Assembly (NCBI GenBank): GCA_027575765.1
Contig: JANBPT010000264.1
Span: 1 to 49,558, forward strand
Source: Tieghemiomyces parasiticus
Taxonomy: Eukaryota; Kickxellomycota; Dimargaritomycetes; Dimargaritales; Dimargaritaceae
Reading direction: 5' to 3'
DNA length: 49,558 nt
The first letter of the stretch is position 1. Every line of letters begins with the position of its first letter. The position numbers and the translations under genes are program-made. This document shows positions 10,215-20,772 of the stretch, in pieces. Under the pieces are notes generated by a model that saw only the letters and a program-made list of their open reading frames with translations, was not told the origin of the DNA and ran no database searches.

Positions 10215-11838
10215 TACTGGCACGTTGTCTCACTGTGCAGAGCCGATCAGTGGAGCTTGAAACTCTCGTTCCTGACGGTGCCCAGTCCTTCTGCTTGTAT
10301 AAGCATAAAGTCCCTATTTTCCGGCCTACAGAGGGCGATCGTCATGCCGCAGACCACCTGCTCCGCCCTGCTGTGTCGCGCATCGTCCCGATCCTCCTGA
10401 ATCACTAAAATACCTCGTCAGTACATCTGAGGCACCCTATGTTTCGCTCGACTACGCGACGTTGAATAAACTGACTCCTCCCATGTTTCGCTCATCCATT
10501 ACCTTTGCCAACCACGAGAGATAACCCCACGTTCGTGTCAGTGAATCCACCCCCCCCCCGGCGAATCAAGAAGGCTACATGAGTAAGCGCAGTACATTGC
10601 TCCCCGCCCACACATCTCCAGCCAGGGGTGAGTGTGGTAAAGGGGGGAGAGTGCTAACGAGCTGGCCACGGCAGTAATGATAACCTACCCACGGCTCGCA
10701 AAAATTACCCCAAGGACCATCGAGCAGAGCCCGGTATATGGGAGTGGAAGGAGGGGGAGCGGGCATTCAACTCACTACGTTTTTCAGAGTATGTACCGTA
10801 CGCATGCAGAGGAGTTGTGCACCCTTTTGTCCGTATTAACGATACTCGATCAACTGAAAACTTGCTCACGGTGGACACAGGGAGTGGAAAGAAAGGGTAG
10901 GGAAAGTGTTACACCGGCCGACGGCCACAAGGAAAGAACACTCACTGGACTACAGAGCCGTAGGTGTATTGGTAGCTGTTGCTTACGAACAAGACGTAAT
11001 CAGTAAACCCCCCTTGCTTCCCTGACTGTCGTCGCTTTCTACGTTGCGCTCCCTGTTGCCCCATCCAATGTGTACCTTTGTTGACATGTTTTGTTATCAT
11101 AAACAATCCATTTGGTTCTGATATGGGCTTGAAGGGATTTACCATCCACCTGCTCCGGGGCGCCTGCGCTGCCATTTGTTTTATGAGATTGTGACCTTGC
11201 CGGCCAAGGTAGAAGGGGGGGATGCCAGGGGAACACTACCTGTGGTGTACAGAGGAAATGATTGCTGGGCTCCCGTTGTGTTTCCCTAGTCTAGCACCAT
11301 TCATCCAACCCTGGCTTTAATTAAAATGGCTTCTACTTTCGGCTCTTTGTTTACCATGCGAAGGTTTCAAGCTGCCACCATCGCTAGCACTCACAGGACT
11401 TTTCCTACAGGAAGCCGCTATCATGCTTTTTTATTTATTTATATCACGAACCCCCACCTTAGTCACTTGCACAGTGGAAAGGGGCCGATGTAGTGTAGTT
11501 TTTCTATTCTGTATGGCACGCATGACTGCAACTGGGTTCCGCGGAGCTATCCCCCTCCCCGTCTACACACTTGGTGATTCCGCCATCAAACCAGCTTTCC
11601 CGCCCAAGAGCTAAAGACAACAAGTCAAGACTTAGAAGAAGCTGCCACATCGGATTATCCGCCCCACCGCCTGGACACGTAATTTAGCCAATAGCGAGCG
11701 GAATTAGATCGGCTTAAATTTATATTAGGCGGACGTGTCCGTCAATGGGCAAACATAAATACACATGCAACATGGGCAACGGCTTCCCATATCGACAGGC
11801 CACTGCTGCAAGCTAGACAAGCCCCACTTCCCTCCGCC

Positions 11839-13847
11839 CTAAATCCCGGACCATGCCAGTTTGGCCAAGCTGCGGGCATCGGCAGCCTGCGACGATTCAA
11901 TTCGCATCATCATATCTTGGGCACGGCGAGCGGTAAGCGAATCGTCACAAACTTGTAGACCGTGGCCGCCGATGGCGGTGTCGTAACAGGCGAAACCCTT
12001 GCCCTCTAGTTCAGCCTTGAGTTCAACGGCCACAGATTCGGGCGAAGCTGTTCATGGTGGTAGGAGCGAGGAAGACGATCAAAAAAATAGCGGTGGCAGA
12101 AGACAGTGAGAAAAAAACTCAGACGGATATGAAAGGTCCGGCGGTAAGCCCTACTGCAGGCACGTGTAATGACTATATCGGCAGTCAGCCGCACAGCCCT
12201 TCAATAAAAGGTGCGTTGCGCACTTAAGTGCTACAGCGAAGGACCACCGGAGTTTTCGCACTCCGTCCTATTAGACACCAGCCAATGTGGGGTAAAGTTA
12301 CTTACCTTGCGGTATCCATACCAGGGCGCAGCCACCCCCTCCACCGCCGGTCATCTTTGCAGCGAGGCCGTGCCTGCGGGCGACGTCTCGGATGGTGTCC
12401 AACGCTGTGTGACTGACACCTAACAGGCTTAGCAACACGTGGTTGAGTCCAATAAGGCGGGCCACGTCTGGATGGTTGGCCAGCTGAGCCGCCGGGGTTG
12501 TGGCAACCAGCGCTTGGAATGTCTCCGCAATCCCGTCGACAGCATCAAGCAAAGGATTAACTACCGAGGGGTAGCGTTCCCGGAACGCCGCCACGCCGGC
12601 CACCATCTGTTTGGTATTCTTGGGTACGCAGGTATCGACCAGCACGAACCGAAGACCGCCGAACCCGGCCAGATCGTGGGTCCCCTCCCCTTTCCGATAG
12701 AGCTTAGCCCCGCCATAGGTGGTGATGCAGTTGTCCACCCCTGACGGGTGGCCATGGATAACCTGCTCGGCCCGGAAGGCCCACTCATTGACCAGATCCT
12801 GGCGAGCGGCGGCCGGTCCAGTGAGAAGGTCGAAGTGTTTAAGCAGCGCTGCGGCCAGGCAGGTGCTGAAAGACGCTGATGAACCTAGCCCCGCACCAAC
12901 TGGTAGGAAGGACCGGGTACGAATGGTGAACCCCCGGGTGGGCATCCCGGGGTTGAGTCGCCGGGACCGGAAAGCAAGCTTGCTGTACAGATAAAGGAAG
13001 GCCAGGATGGCGGCCCGGGCCTGGAGTCCCTGGTCAGCCACCAGGGCAGAGAAGTGGGTCTCGTAGAAGTTCGGGTGGTTGGCTGGCGGAGGAAGGTGAA
13101 GAGAGGGGGGGCGTGTGGATTACAAGCGACAATGAGTGAGTACAGAGCGAAACTACTTAGCCTTAAAGTGCGCCGGCCGGGGTAACCGGCTCGAAAACAT
13201 CCTCTCTGGGTCATGCGCTAGTCACCGTGTTACTGCAAACGCAGAGGTGGAGAGCACGAACCTGGCCGGATGGGCCCCAAAACAACTCTGCCTGTAGGAT
13301 TTGGAGCGGTCAAACTTACCGCACTCGTCGAATAGGGGAATATCGCAACACGGTATCATCAGGGTCACGTTGACGTCGGGCAAAGACAGGTGGATTTGAT
13401 CGCCCGTGTTCGGTTCAAAGAATAGGTACGTCCGGAGATCGACGCTAGCAGCGACGGCACGCTGCAGCAAGAGCACCATTCAAAACGGGTTGTGAGCGAC
13501 AATGAAAGATGGGTTATTGAAAACTCCATAGCTGAGGTGCTATATTTGGTAACGCGGGGGCGCGGAGAGGGGGGCTAGTATGCACATAACTATCGGGCAG
13601 GGGAGAAGGCAAAAACAAAAGCAGGCCCGTGCCCAGGTACCGTTGTGGCGGAACAGCAGCCTCCCTCCCATCGCTAGCTAGCGTGCGTCACACCTAGCCA
13701 CGTGAAAAAAATATCCTATGGAACTGTCCGCTCCCCTCGTACGTTGCTTACCTTACCATACACGACGGCGTGTTCGCCAAACAGGATGACTTTGCCAGGG
13801 GCTGACACGGCAAATGCCGGCGCTGACAAGGTAACCGAGGGCGCCAT
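11839..13847 (-). CDS. ERG12: Mevalonate kinase
   Basis: The four exons (minus strand) are 13847-13752, 13461-13320, 13082-12306 and 12047-11839. All phases agree and give 407 residues (human MVK 396, yeast Erg12 443). Introns are 290, 237 and 258 bases, start GTAAG and end CAG. GHMP-kinase signatures are in order: APGKVILFGEHAVVYG at 16-31; PVGAGLGSSAS at 140-150, the ATP-phosphate loop with the Mg-binding Ser; HPSGVDN with catalytic Asp196; and motif 3 KMTGGGGGGC at 322-331. Motif 3 has Gly where most mevalonate kinases have Ala (TGAGGGGC). The enzyme phosphorylates mevalonate with ATP to 5-phosphomevalonate, feeding ergosterol, dolichol and prenyl-group synthesis. The start ATG lies 16 codons before the first motif, in a good context. 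Identification is secure; the exon 2/3 junction is the least certain detail. Confidence 0.94.
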
Positions 13848-16399
13848 GGTAACGACGTTCCAGATGAATACAATGAGAGAAACAGGTAACGGTGGTATAG
13901 GGATTTGCAACCAGGGACCGGCGGCCGTCAAGGGTAGAATGCTACGGGGCAAAATGGGTACGCAATGTGCAGTGAGGGGGCGCGGGTAAGTAGGGTGTCC
14001 AGGGAACGTCGGCAAGCTAGAGGAAACACCACTGGTAGTAAGGGGAAAGCTAAAGACAAAAAAAGGTATTCCCGAGGCTGGCAGAGAGTCGCTCGGCTCA
14101 AGGTTTAATATTGGCGCTGGCAAGTCAAAATCGTATGACCAGGGGAATAGTGAGCGAGACGCCTGACCGTGACTCGAGAGGATAGGTGGAGGAGGACCAA
14201 GGAGAGGCTTGATCTGCGCTTCCATTTATTAACTGGGGTGCTTTAGCCTCCCTAGCTTTCCCCACATCGCGCGGCCTCTTAGCAGCAATGTGGGGGGGGG
14301 GGGGCTGGGCCTATGGAGCGGATTGGCCTTCTGGGCAAGAGGCTTTAGTCGCCCATACCAATAACGGCCTAGCCCTGTTGACAGGGAGGGGAGCAAGCCT
14401 CAGCTTAGTCTGCCAAGTGACCCCTCGCTGGCGGACTAGAATGCCCTCCCCCCCCCCCCCACTGACATGCACCAAAGTTAGTCTAGGGGAGAAAGAGGGG
14501 GGAGGGGGGGCAAGTGAGCGATGGTGGGGTCGGCCGAGTTGGCGCCTTGTGAGTCCAGCGATCAGGCCATCTTTGACCTCACAAAATGGGCCGATATTCG
14601 GCGTTGGCATGCCCCCTCTTGCTCTCTACGCCTGATGTCGGACGATAGGTGAATGGTAACTGGAAGGCAGAGTTGCCTCTATCGGACCGTGGAGCAAGGT
14701 AATTCCTGCTCAGGGATGAATCCTGCCATCTACCTTGCTTGGCGTTACCTCCTCTACGCCCTAGCCAACGTCCCAGGAGCCGCAAAAGGTAAGGTGCCAT
14801 GGCCTGCGTCCGGTAGCCGGCCTCAGTGGTGCAGTCGAAAAGAGGCTGGATGCTCTGTCCACTCGACGTCCACTTCGCGGCGACAAGCACGGCTTCGCAC
14901 CTTACCTTACAAAGCCCGGGCGAGCCGGCCCCTACATTCTCTGGGGCAACCGTTACCTCGTTCACAACCTTGGCAGTGGCATCCAAGTGATCGGCGGGTG
15001 GCCATGTGCCATAATTTAATCACCACACCACTCTCCAGTCACGCTAGATGATACACTCCATTCGTTATCACATGCCAAAACGATGCACTGTGCATATCAC
15101 ACCAGCTGGGTACACCGGACAATATAGAGAGGGCACAGCCATTATCTCACACCGATGGAGCCCCAAAATAAATTCAGGAGAATAGAGCCGCTCAACTCAT
15201 TCTGCTGGGATCAGGATCGGGGCTACCGTCATCCGACTCAGCGTCACGTCCAAGTCAGACATGGGCGACCCGCGAGAAAACCAGGAACTCGATCTTGGCC
15301 CCGGCCAGGTCCGTTAGGACAAGGGCATGGCCTGCCTGCTTATCCTTAATCTCACCAACAAATCTTCGGACCAGCTGGCGGATGGGGCAATAGCGCCCGC
15401 CAGCAGGAGGGCCACTGGAGCTCGCATGGTCGCCATTAGCAGGTCCAAAACTACCCCAAAAAGGTGAACAGGCCCCTTCAGTCCATGGGAGTTAGGGGCA
15501 CCCCCCATGAGCCGGAAATACCCTTACGGTTAATTGGCAGACGATGGAGTGGTAGAGCGTCATGGGGTACTGGTCAATGTCTCGACGGTCCTTGAAAGGA
15601 ACGCTGGCCATAAGAGACAGTCTTGTAGAGCAAACCCAGGCGCCATCGTCGACTTCCTGGCAGGGCTTTATCCTCGATCTGCTCCAGCTGTGAAGTCAGG
15701 TTGCTGTCGAGGTTCAACTTGTCCGGAGGGATCGGAGACTGTATTGCCCTGAACGACAATGCTGTTGGCGAATTCTGCCTATAGGCCCTTTTACCGTAAT
15801 AAACATGGTGGGGGGAGATGTGAAGTGGTGTTCGGCAATCGAAGGCGCGTAACAAGATGGCGGGTACGATATAGGCGGGGTTGGGGGAAAGCAAATAATT
15901 GCCCTGGTGACCAATGGGTGGGGGCCTAGACTATTTGATAACGGCCAGTCTGCTTAAGTTCGCTTCACAAGGTCCCAGGAAGGGGCAGGGTGGTCCAGCA
16001 GGATGATACCAGACTGGCGCCAAGCCTTATTAACGGCAGGCATCGGGGCTGCCATTCAAGGAAGAAACTGGGGTAGGAGGTCGGGGTCCCAGGATAACCG
16101 CTCCGGTGCTGGGCAGTCCGACTCGCCTCAGGCCCCTCCGGCGCTGCCTTGGTATCCATGGAAGCTTGAGTGCCATGGAAACCCAGTGACCATAGCGCAG
16201 ACGTCTACCGGTCATCATTCCCCTGGCCTGTCCCTTGTTGGTCATGGACAAGGGTATCTACGGTGGCTCTGGGACTTGCATCATCCCGTCGGCGTAAGTT
16301 TCCTTTGAATTATTGGCAGACTCCAGCTAACCCTCTTTTCCAACCGATACCTAAATTTTACCCGGGCTCCCAAGCACCCCTCCATCCGATGAGACCGTG
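13848..16399. other. Intergenic region between mevalonate kinase and CTC1
   Basis: This is 2.55 kb with no convincing gene. It contains a run of 13 G (14292-14304) and, 143 bases later, a run of 13 C (14448-14460), which are complementary. Frames such as the one near 14718-14810 (a short hydrophobic stretch) and 16003-16308 were considered and not accepted. Confidence 0.5.
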
Positions 16400-19300
16400 T
16401 TAACGTTTGGTCAGTTGCGTAATGAGGGCCTGACACTCGACCTGGCTATTTGCCGGGCTCACGTGCAGACAGCGATAGCTGTTCTTCCGAGTTGTCACCC
16501 ATGTGAGCCCGCCCTGAGTACCGGCAGGAGCCTGCAGCAGCAGCCGGGGATCTGCGGCCACCGTTTCAGCGCAACCAGAGGAGTGCTTCCCTGTAGGTAC
16601 GCTGTTGGCGGTGGAAAAATCGAGGTAGAGGTCATGCAGCCGGGCCTGGGCTGACGTTTCGGGTATAACAAGACTACCGCGGATGAAGCTGGCGTTAAAG
16701 CTGTTGCAAAGGTCGGTGTAGGCGGCAGCAACGGCTACGGGATCGGTCGAATCGACCTGCGTCCCCTCCAGCGTGCTGGATTGAACTCCGTTTCGCGGCC
16801 GTGCCGCGCTGCCCACGGCTGGAGAGGTGCGTTGGTAGTCCAGGCGAGCGACGGTGTGTAGCCAGGTCCGCAGTTGAGCCAAGCGGGAACCGTTCCATCC
16901 AAGCAGGCTCGCCATCGCCGCCATGTCGGTAATAGTGACAAAGGCCTCGCCGGCCACATCGCTCACGTGCACCTTCATCCACACCTGGAGTTCGTCACGG
17001 GTGGCTATGGCCGCGCTGGCCGTCGTCGCAGTGACGACTGCACCGGGGTTCGGTGCCGCGTAACAAACGTGATCGGGGGCCCAAACAGCACGGCATTCGA
17101 CGCAGAGTAGCTGCAGCGTGAGGTGTAGGAGCTGGGTGACCACCGCTTGGACGCGGTAGATTGGGCCGGGTTCAGTTGACGGGGGCGGTCGCGCGAGCCG
17201 TTCCAATTCGGCTAGGAGGCGACGTGGGGCGGCGGTAATGTCCAGCTGACCAGGTTGTCTGGGTAGGGCCGGAACGGGGTATCGTTCAGACGGGACGGAC
17301 CGTGGGGTACCCATGATTTGTAATTCGAAGAGGTGACCCTTCTGGTCCTGGCGATAGAGCGGGTATATCAAGGCGGGCGGCACGCTGGGAGCCCGCGGGA
17401 TCGGTCGCAGGCGTGAGCAGGCCGCTAGCGTGGCATAGGCTACGCCCGAGGAGCTACGGCGGACGGGTACCCGTTCTAAAGTGAGGTACTCGGCGATCAG
17501 CAGACCAGGCGGACATACCCACTCGCGGAGGTCGAGGATCACGCGCAGCTGGTCCGGTCCTTTAGGATCAGCGAGCGTGAGATCGACGATCAGATCGGTT
17601 CCGCCCAGGCCTAAAGGTCCTACCATCAGGGAAGCCAGGGTCGCGTCGGCCGGCCGGAGCGACGGATGGACGATGGAAGGAAGCTGGATCAAATGGTCCA
17701 GGGCGGTTCGTGGGTAGACGGCGCGAGCCACGATCCGCCCGGCGACCGTGCAGAGCTGTGGAGTCGGTTCAACGGCCGCGAACGTCGCTAGCGAGGATGG
17801 TGGCGGGAGCATCAGAAGAGCCTCAGCGACCGTAATCGGCGGGAGAAGCACGGCTGAGATGCGTGAGTAGTAGGCCGTGGCGAAACATGTGGCAGAGGCG
17901 GGGTCCAGGTGCAGACGGAGGGGCCACACGTTGGAGCCAACGGAGTCGCTCTCAGGCCGCTCAAGCCTGTGCTCCTCTGCCGCCCACGCAGCCGTGTCAG
18001 GGGGAGTCAAGTCGGTGCCCGTCACCAACGTGACTGGTTTAAGGCCCCGGAGCGTCGTTGTGGGGTTGATATCGTGGATACCTCGCGCAGCCCGAGTTAG
18101 CCCGGAATCCTCCGCTGTGGCATAGACCAAGAGGTACACTGTGTTGTCTCGCATGTCGCTGGTGGCGAAGGCGGCCGCGTCTGACTGAATACCAAGGTTA
18201 AATTTGGCAAAGAGCGGTGAACGAAGCTCCGCTGTGGGTTCGGTCCCGGCCCCCAGGCTGACCGGGAAGCAGTAACCCTCGGCCCAAGCGCGCAACAAGT
18301 CGCACGAGGAAGGTAGAGGATCGAGCTGCGGATGGTGTACATAAGTAGGGACGAAAATAACGCGGGATTCTGCCTCTTCGTCATCGGGTGTGTTAAACAT
18401 GTCCGAGGAAGAGGCAGACGGGGTGGCGGAGTTGATGGGAAGTAGCGTAGGGTTTGGCCACCATAGGCAGGTGGCACCGGCCAGGTGCACGCGGGCGGAA
18501 ATGCGGACGTAGCCCTCGTCAGTTGCGAACAGCCCTGTGCTAGCAGAATCCAGAGACGGAGTGGGTGACGGGTGGGGGTGCGGTGGTACGGTTACGCGCT
18601 CCCATACCAGGTCAAAGAGTGTGAACGCCCACAGCTGGGTGAGGGCCACGACGGGTGCGTAGGGGGCGGGGCAGTCGGGGTCAATCACCAAGGTTACAGG
18701 GAGCTGCGCACCACTGTCGTCCGTAAGAAACAGGTCCGCGCCGATGGAGAGAGGATGAGCCCCGTGGGCCATTATGCGACCCCACAGGACCTCGCTACCT
18801 CCACCCAGCTGGCGATGCAAAAGAAGCAGAGTCTGGGTAGGGTCGGAATGTGGTGGGGTGGTCAAGTGATCTGGTGCGGAGGACGTTAGCCGGGGAGAGT
18901 CCGGCGCTGTGGCCAGTTGCCATACCCGGTCCCGCACGTGGGCCGCCCAGTCCAGTATGTCTCGCGGAAGGACGATGGGCGGCATATTAGGGTAGAGCTG
19001 CTGGGCCCGGGCGCAGGGATACACTCCCGTCGGTAAAATGGCATCGGGCTGGTCGTGGAGTAATATGTCAGAAACCACGTCAGGCGGCCGGTCGCGGATT
19101 TGCCGGTCTACGGTGACCACTTTAGCACGGTCCCTGGTGTCTCGCAGCAGCCAGCCCAGGGCGGTGGTGAGGGCCCGGTCGGACTCGTCGGTTGGAAACT
19201 GTAACCGATCCAGGAGCCATAGAGTATCGACCAAAGCCAACAGATCAAACGTTCCCAGATTGAACCGGTAGGGTGGCGGGAGGAGGGCGCGGCAAAGCAC

Positions 19301-20287
19301 CGGGTAGGTTGCCGACCGGGTGGGCGACTCTATCGCCAGGGCTGATTCGTTTCGACAAGGTTCGACGCGGGTGGATGGACAGATCCAAAGGACCCCAGTG
19401 GCCGATGTAGTTAAGAGGGGATAGGCCTGGCCGTTGCGGGGCGGGGAATCGGAGCAGTCCAGCACGGACATCAGGGTCAAACCGTCGGTGAGGGTACGGT
19501 AGAAGCCTAGACGTCGGTTGAACGAAGCCATGTGAACATCACGAAGCCGGACCCCCCGACCGACCTCCAGCGGTCCATCTGGGTGGTACGCGGGCCACCC
19601 AGTGGCGCACAAGACGTACTTGTTGTCAAGCTGGAACAGGCCCAAACCGAGATCAAAGACGCGGGTGATCGTGCCCTGGAAGTCGATAATCTGGTGGATG
19701 GTTCCACGACATGGTAGCGCGGAGGGCCAAGGAGGTGGGATAGCGATCGATCCGGTGACAGACAAGGTGGTCACGGCATAGCACTGGTTGGGCGGTTGGG
19801 CGTACGGGCGAAGGGCAGGGACTAAATCGACCAACGGCGATGGGTCAGGCAGGTCCGTGGCCGCCGGGTGGAAAGTGCCCAAACTGCCGAGGCCGAAAAC
19901 GAGACAAGGGGCCATGACTCCGGTCAGCAGCGGCCACTGGAAGCGACGCAATCGCCCGAGTACCACCCGAGCACCGGGCTGCCACTTCGAGTGCTGTGTC
20001 GCCGCGGCTGGGTGGATGCTAACTACCGGAACCGTGGCAAAGAACAGCGGCGAAGTGTCGGCAGGGTCTGTGTCGTTGGCTCCAGCCAAGCCCATGCCCT
20101 GGGGCCTCACGAAGGCCTCGCACACTTGAACCCGGCAAACGAAGAGTGGGGGACGGTCCGCGCGGTGTAGCAGCTCGGTCCGCGCCTGGATCGTACCGGT
20201 CACAAGGAATGCCGGCTCGGACTCACAGGACGCGGTTAAAAAAGTGGAGGCCACGGCGGCGTCAGTGGTTGAGAGTGTCGCCATCAT
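16400..20287 (-). CDS. CTC1: Probable CST complex subunit CTC1
   Basis: This single exon encodes 1295 residues (human CTC1 1217). The composition is beta-rich and OB-fold-like, with no membrane segment. Two regions match the animal/plant CTC1 pattern. At about 198-280, FQGTITRVFDLGLGLFQLD followed by GRGVRLRDVH and a later VLDCSDSP parallels the family's G-x-V-T-x-V...GLYELD...L-R-x-G...L-x-x-V-H...S-F-S. Near the C-terminus (about 1050-1150), LTLQLLCVEC..HVC is a zinc-ribbon-like insert (C1062, C1065, H1073, C1075), followed by the final OB strand pattern GEAFVTITDMAAMASLLG. CTC1 with STN1 and TEN1 binds single-stranded DNA, ends telomerase action and recruits Pol alpha-primase for C-strand fill-in. 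The gene is head-to-head with PRP28. The call rests on remembered family patterns, not a search; another multi-OB-fold protein is the alternative. Confidence 0.75.
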   Translation of the reverse strand: MMATLSTTDAAVASTFLTASCESEPAFLVTGTIQARTELLHRADRPPLFVCRVQVCEAFVRPQGMGLAGANDTDPADTSPLFFATVPVVSIHPAAATQHSKWQPGARVVLGRLRRFQWPLLTGVMAPCLVFGLGSLGTFHPAATDLPDPSPLVDLVPALRPYAQPPNQCYAVTTLSVTGSIAIPPPWPSALPCRGTIHQIIDFQGTITRVFDLGLGLFQLDNKYVLCATGWPAYHPDGPLEVGRGVRLRDVHMASFNRRLGFYRTLTDGLTLMSVLDCSDSPPRNGQAYPLLTTSATGVLWICPSTRVEPCRNESALAIESPTRSATYPVLCRALLPPPYRFNLGTFDLLALVDTLWLLDRLQFPTDESDRALTTALGWLLRDTRDRAKVVTVDRQIRDRPPDVVSDILLHDQPDAILPTGVYPCARAQQLYPNMPPIVLPRDILDWAAHVRDRVWQLATAPDSPRLTSSAPDHLTTPPHSDPTQTLLLLHRQLGGGSEVLWGRIMAHGAHPLSIGADLFLTDDSGAQLPVTLVIDPDCPAPYAPVVALTQLWAFTLFDLVWERVTVPPHPHPSPTPSLDSASTGLFATDEGYVRISARVHLAGATCLWWPNPTLLPINSATPSASSSDMFNTPDDEEAESRVIFVPTYVHHPQLDPLPSSCDLLRAWAEGYCFPVSLGAGTEPTAELRSPLFAKFNLGIQSDAAAFATSDMRDNTVYLLVYATAEDSGLTRAARGIHDINPTTTLRGLKPVTLVTGTDLTPPDTAAWAAEEHRLERPESDSVGSNVWPLRLHLDPASATCFATAYYSRISAVLLPPITVAEALLMLPPPSSLATFAAVEPTPQLCTVAGRIVARAVYPRTALDHLIQLPSIVHPSLRPADATLASLMVGPLGLGGTDLIVDLTLADPKGPDQLRVILDLREWVCPPGLLIAEYLTLERVPVRRSSSGVAYATLAACSRLRPIPRAPSVPPALIYPLYRQDQKGHLFELQIMGTPRSVPSERYPVPALPRQPGQLDITAAPRRLLAELERLARPPPSTEPGPIYRVQAVVTQLLHLTLQLLCVECRAVWAPDHVCYAAPNPGAVVTATTASAAIATRDELQVWMKVHVSDVAGEAFVTITDMAAMASLLGWNGSRLAQLRTWLHTVARLDYQRTSPAVGSAARPRNGVQSSTLEGTQVDSTDPVAVAAAYTDLCNSFNASFIRGSLVIPETSAQARLHDLYLDFSTANSVPTGKHSSGCAETVAADPRLLLQAPAGTQGGLTWVTTRKNSYRCLHVSPANSQVECQALITQLTKR

Positions 20288-20772
20288 TCAGTCAAATGTG
20301 CGGTGAAAAAGTAATGAGGCATATTCGCCAGGCCATAGCGTATGCATCCGCAACGTGAATGGAGGAAGGACTATGGTCAACCCTCTCTCTCTCTCTCTCT
20401 CCCTACCGGGTGTTATGCCACTGACCCAAGTGTCCACTTGGTTTATGCCTAACCACAATTCCACTGCATAGTGGCTACCGCAGCGCCTCTGACGGGCTAA
20501 GGCCGTGAAAGCCCAGCAGACCAAGCCAGCCCTTCTGTTTGATGTCCCGCCACGAGAGAAATCGGCAAGCGTATGGCCCGGCGTTTTGCAATCTAAACAC
20601 ACTGGTAGATGTCCATCCCCCACTTCGATGATGACATTGTGAACTCGTCAGCCAATTTTCCACTCCCCGATCACCTTCTCATACCATTGGACGCAAATAC
20701 GCTGCCCAGTATCGACCGACCTGGTACCGCCAGAACGCTGCCAATCCCCCCATTAAGACCATCCTCTCCACG
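20288..20772. promoter_or_regulatory. Shared 485-base divergent promoter region (CTC1/PRP28)
   Basis: The region separates two divergent starts and so must hold both promoters. It contains a (CT)9 tract at 20383-20400, read as GA repeat on the CTC1 strand; such polypyrimidine tracts often mark nucleosome-poor fungal promoters. No TATA box stands out, fitting housekeeping genes. Confidence 0.5.

Larger units (their letters stand above)
8744..11838. other. Intergenic region without a supportable gene
   Basis: This is 3.1 kb upstream of the receptor gene and downstream of mevalonate kinase. It has C runs of 10 at 9268-9277 and 10550-10559 and several inverted repeats between 9744 and 10214. Open frames are short, overlap in several frames and match nothing I recognise. 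The receptor promoter should lie in the first few hundred bases, but no clear TATA box was identified. Confidence 0.5.

Noticed and set aside
14718..14810. Short hydrophobic stretch resembling a membrane-protein start
   Set aside because: It is isolated, with no supporting downstream exon or family match, and stays open only in part.
16003..16308. 101-codon frame just downstream of CTC1
   Set aside because: It is Trp/Pro/His-rich without any domain, in a frame unrelated to neighbouring genes. A GTAAGT at its end is not enough to call an exon.
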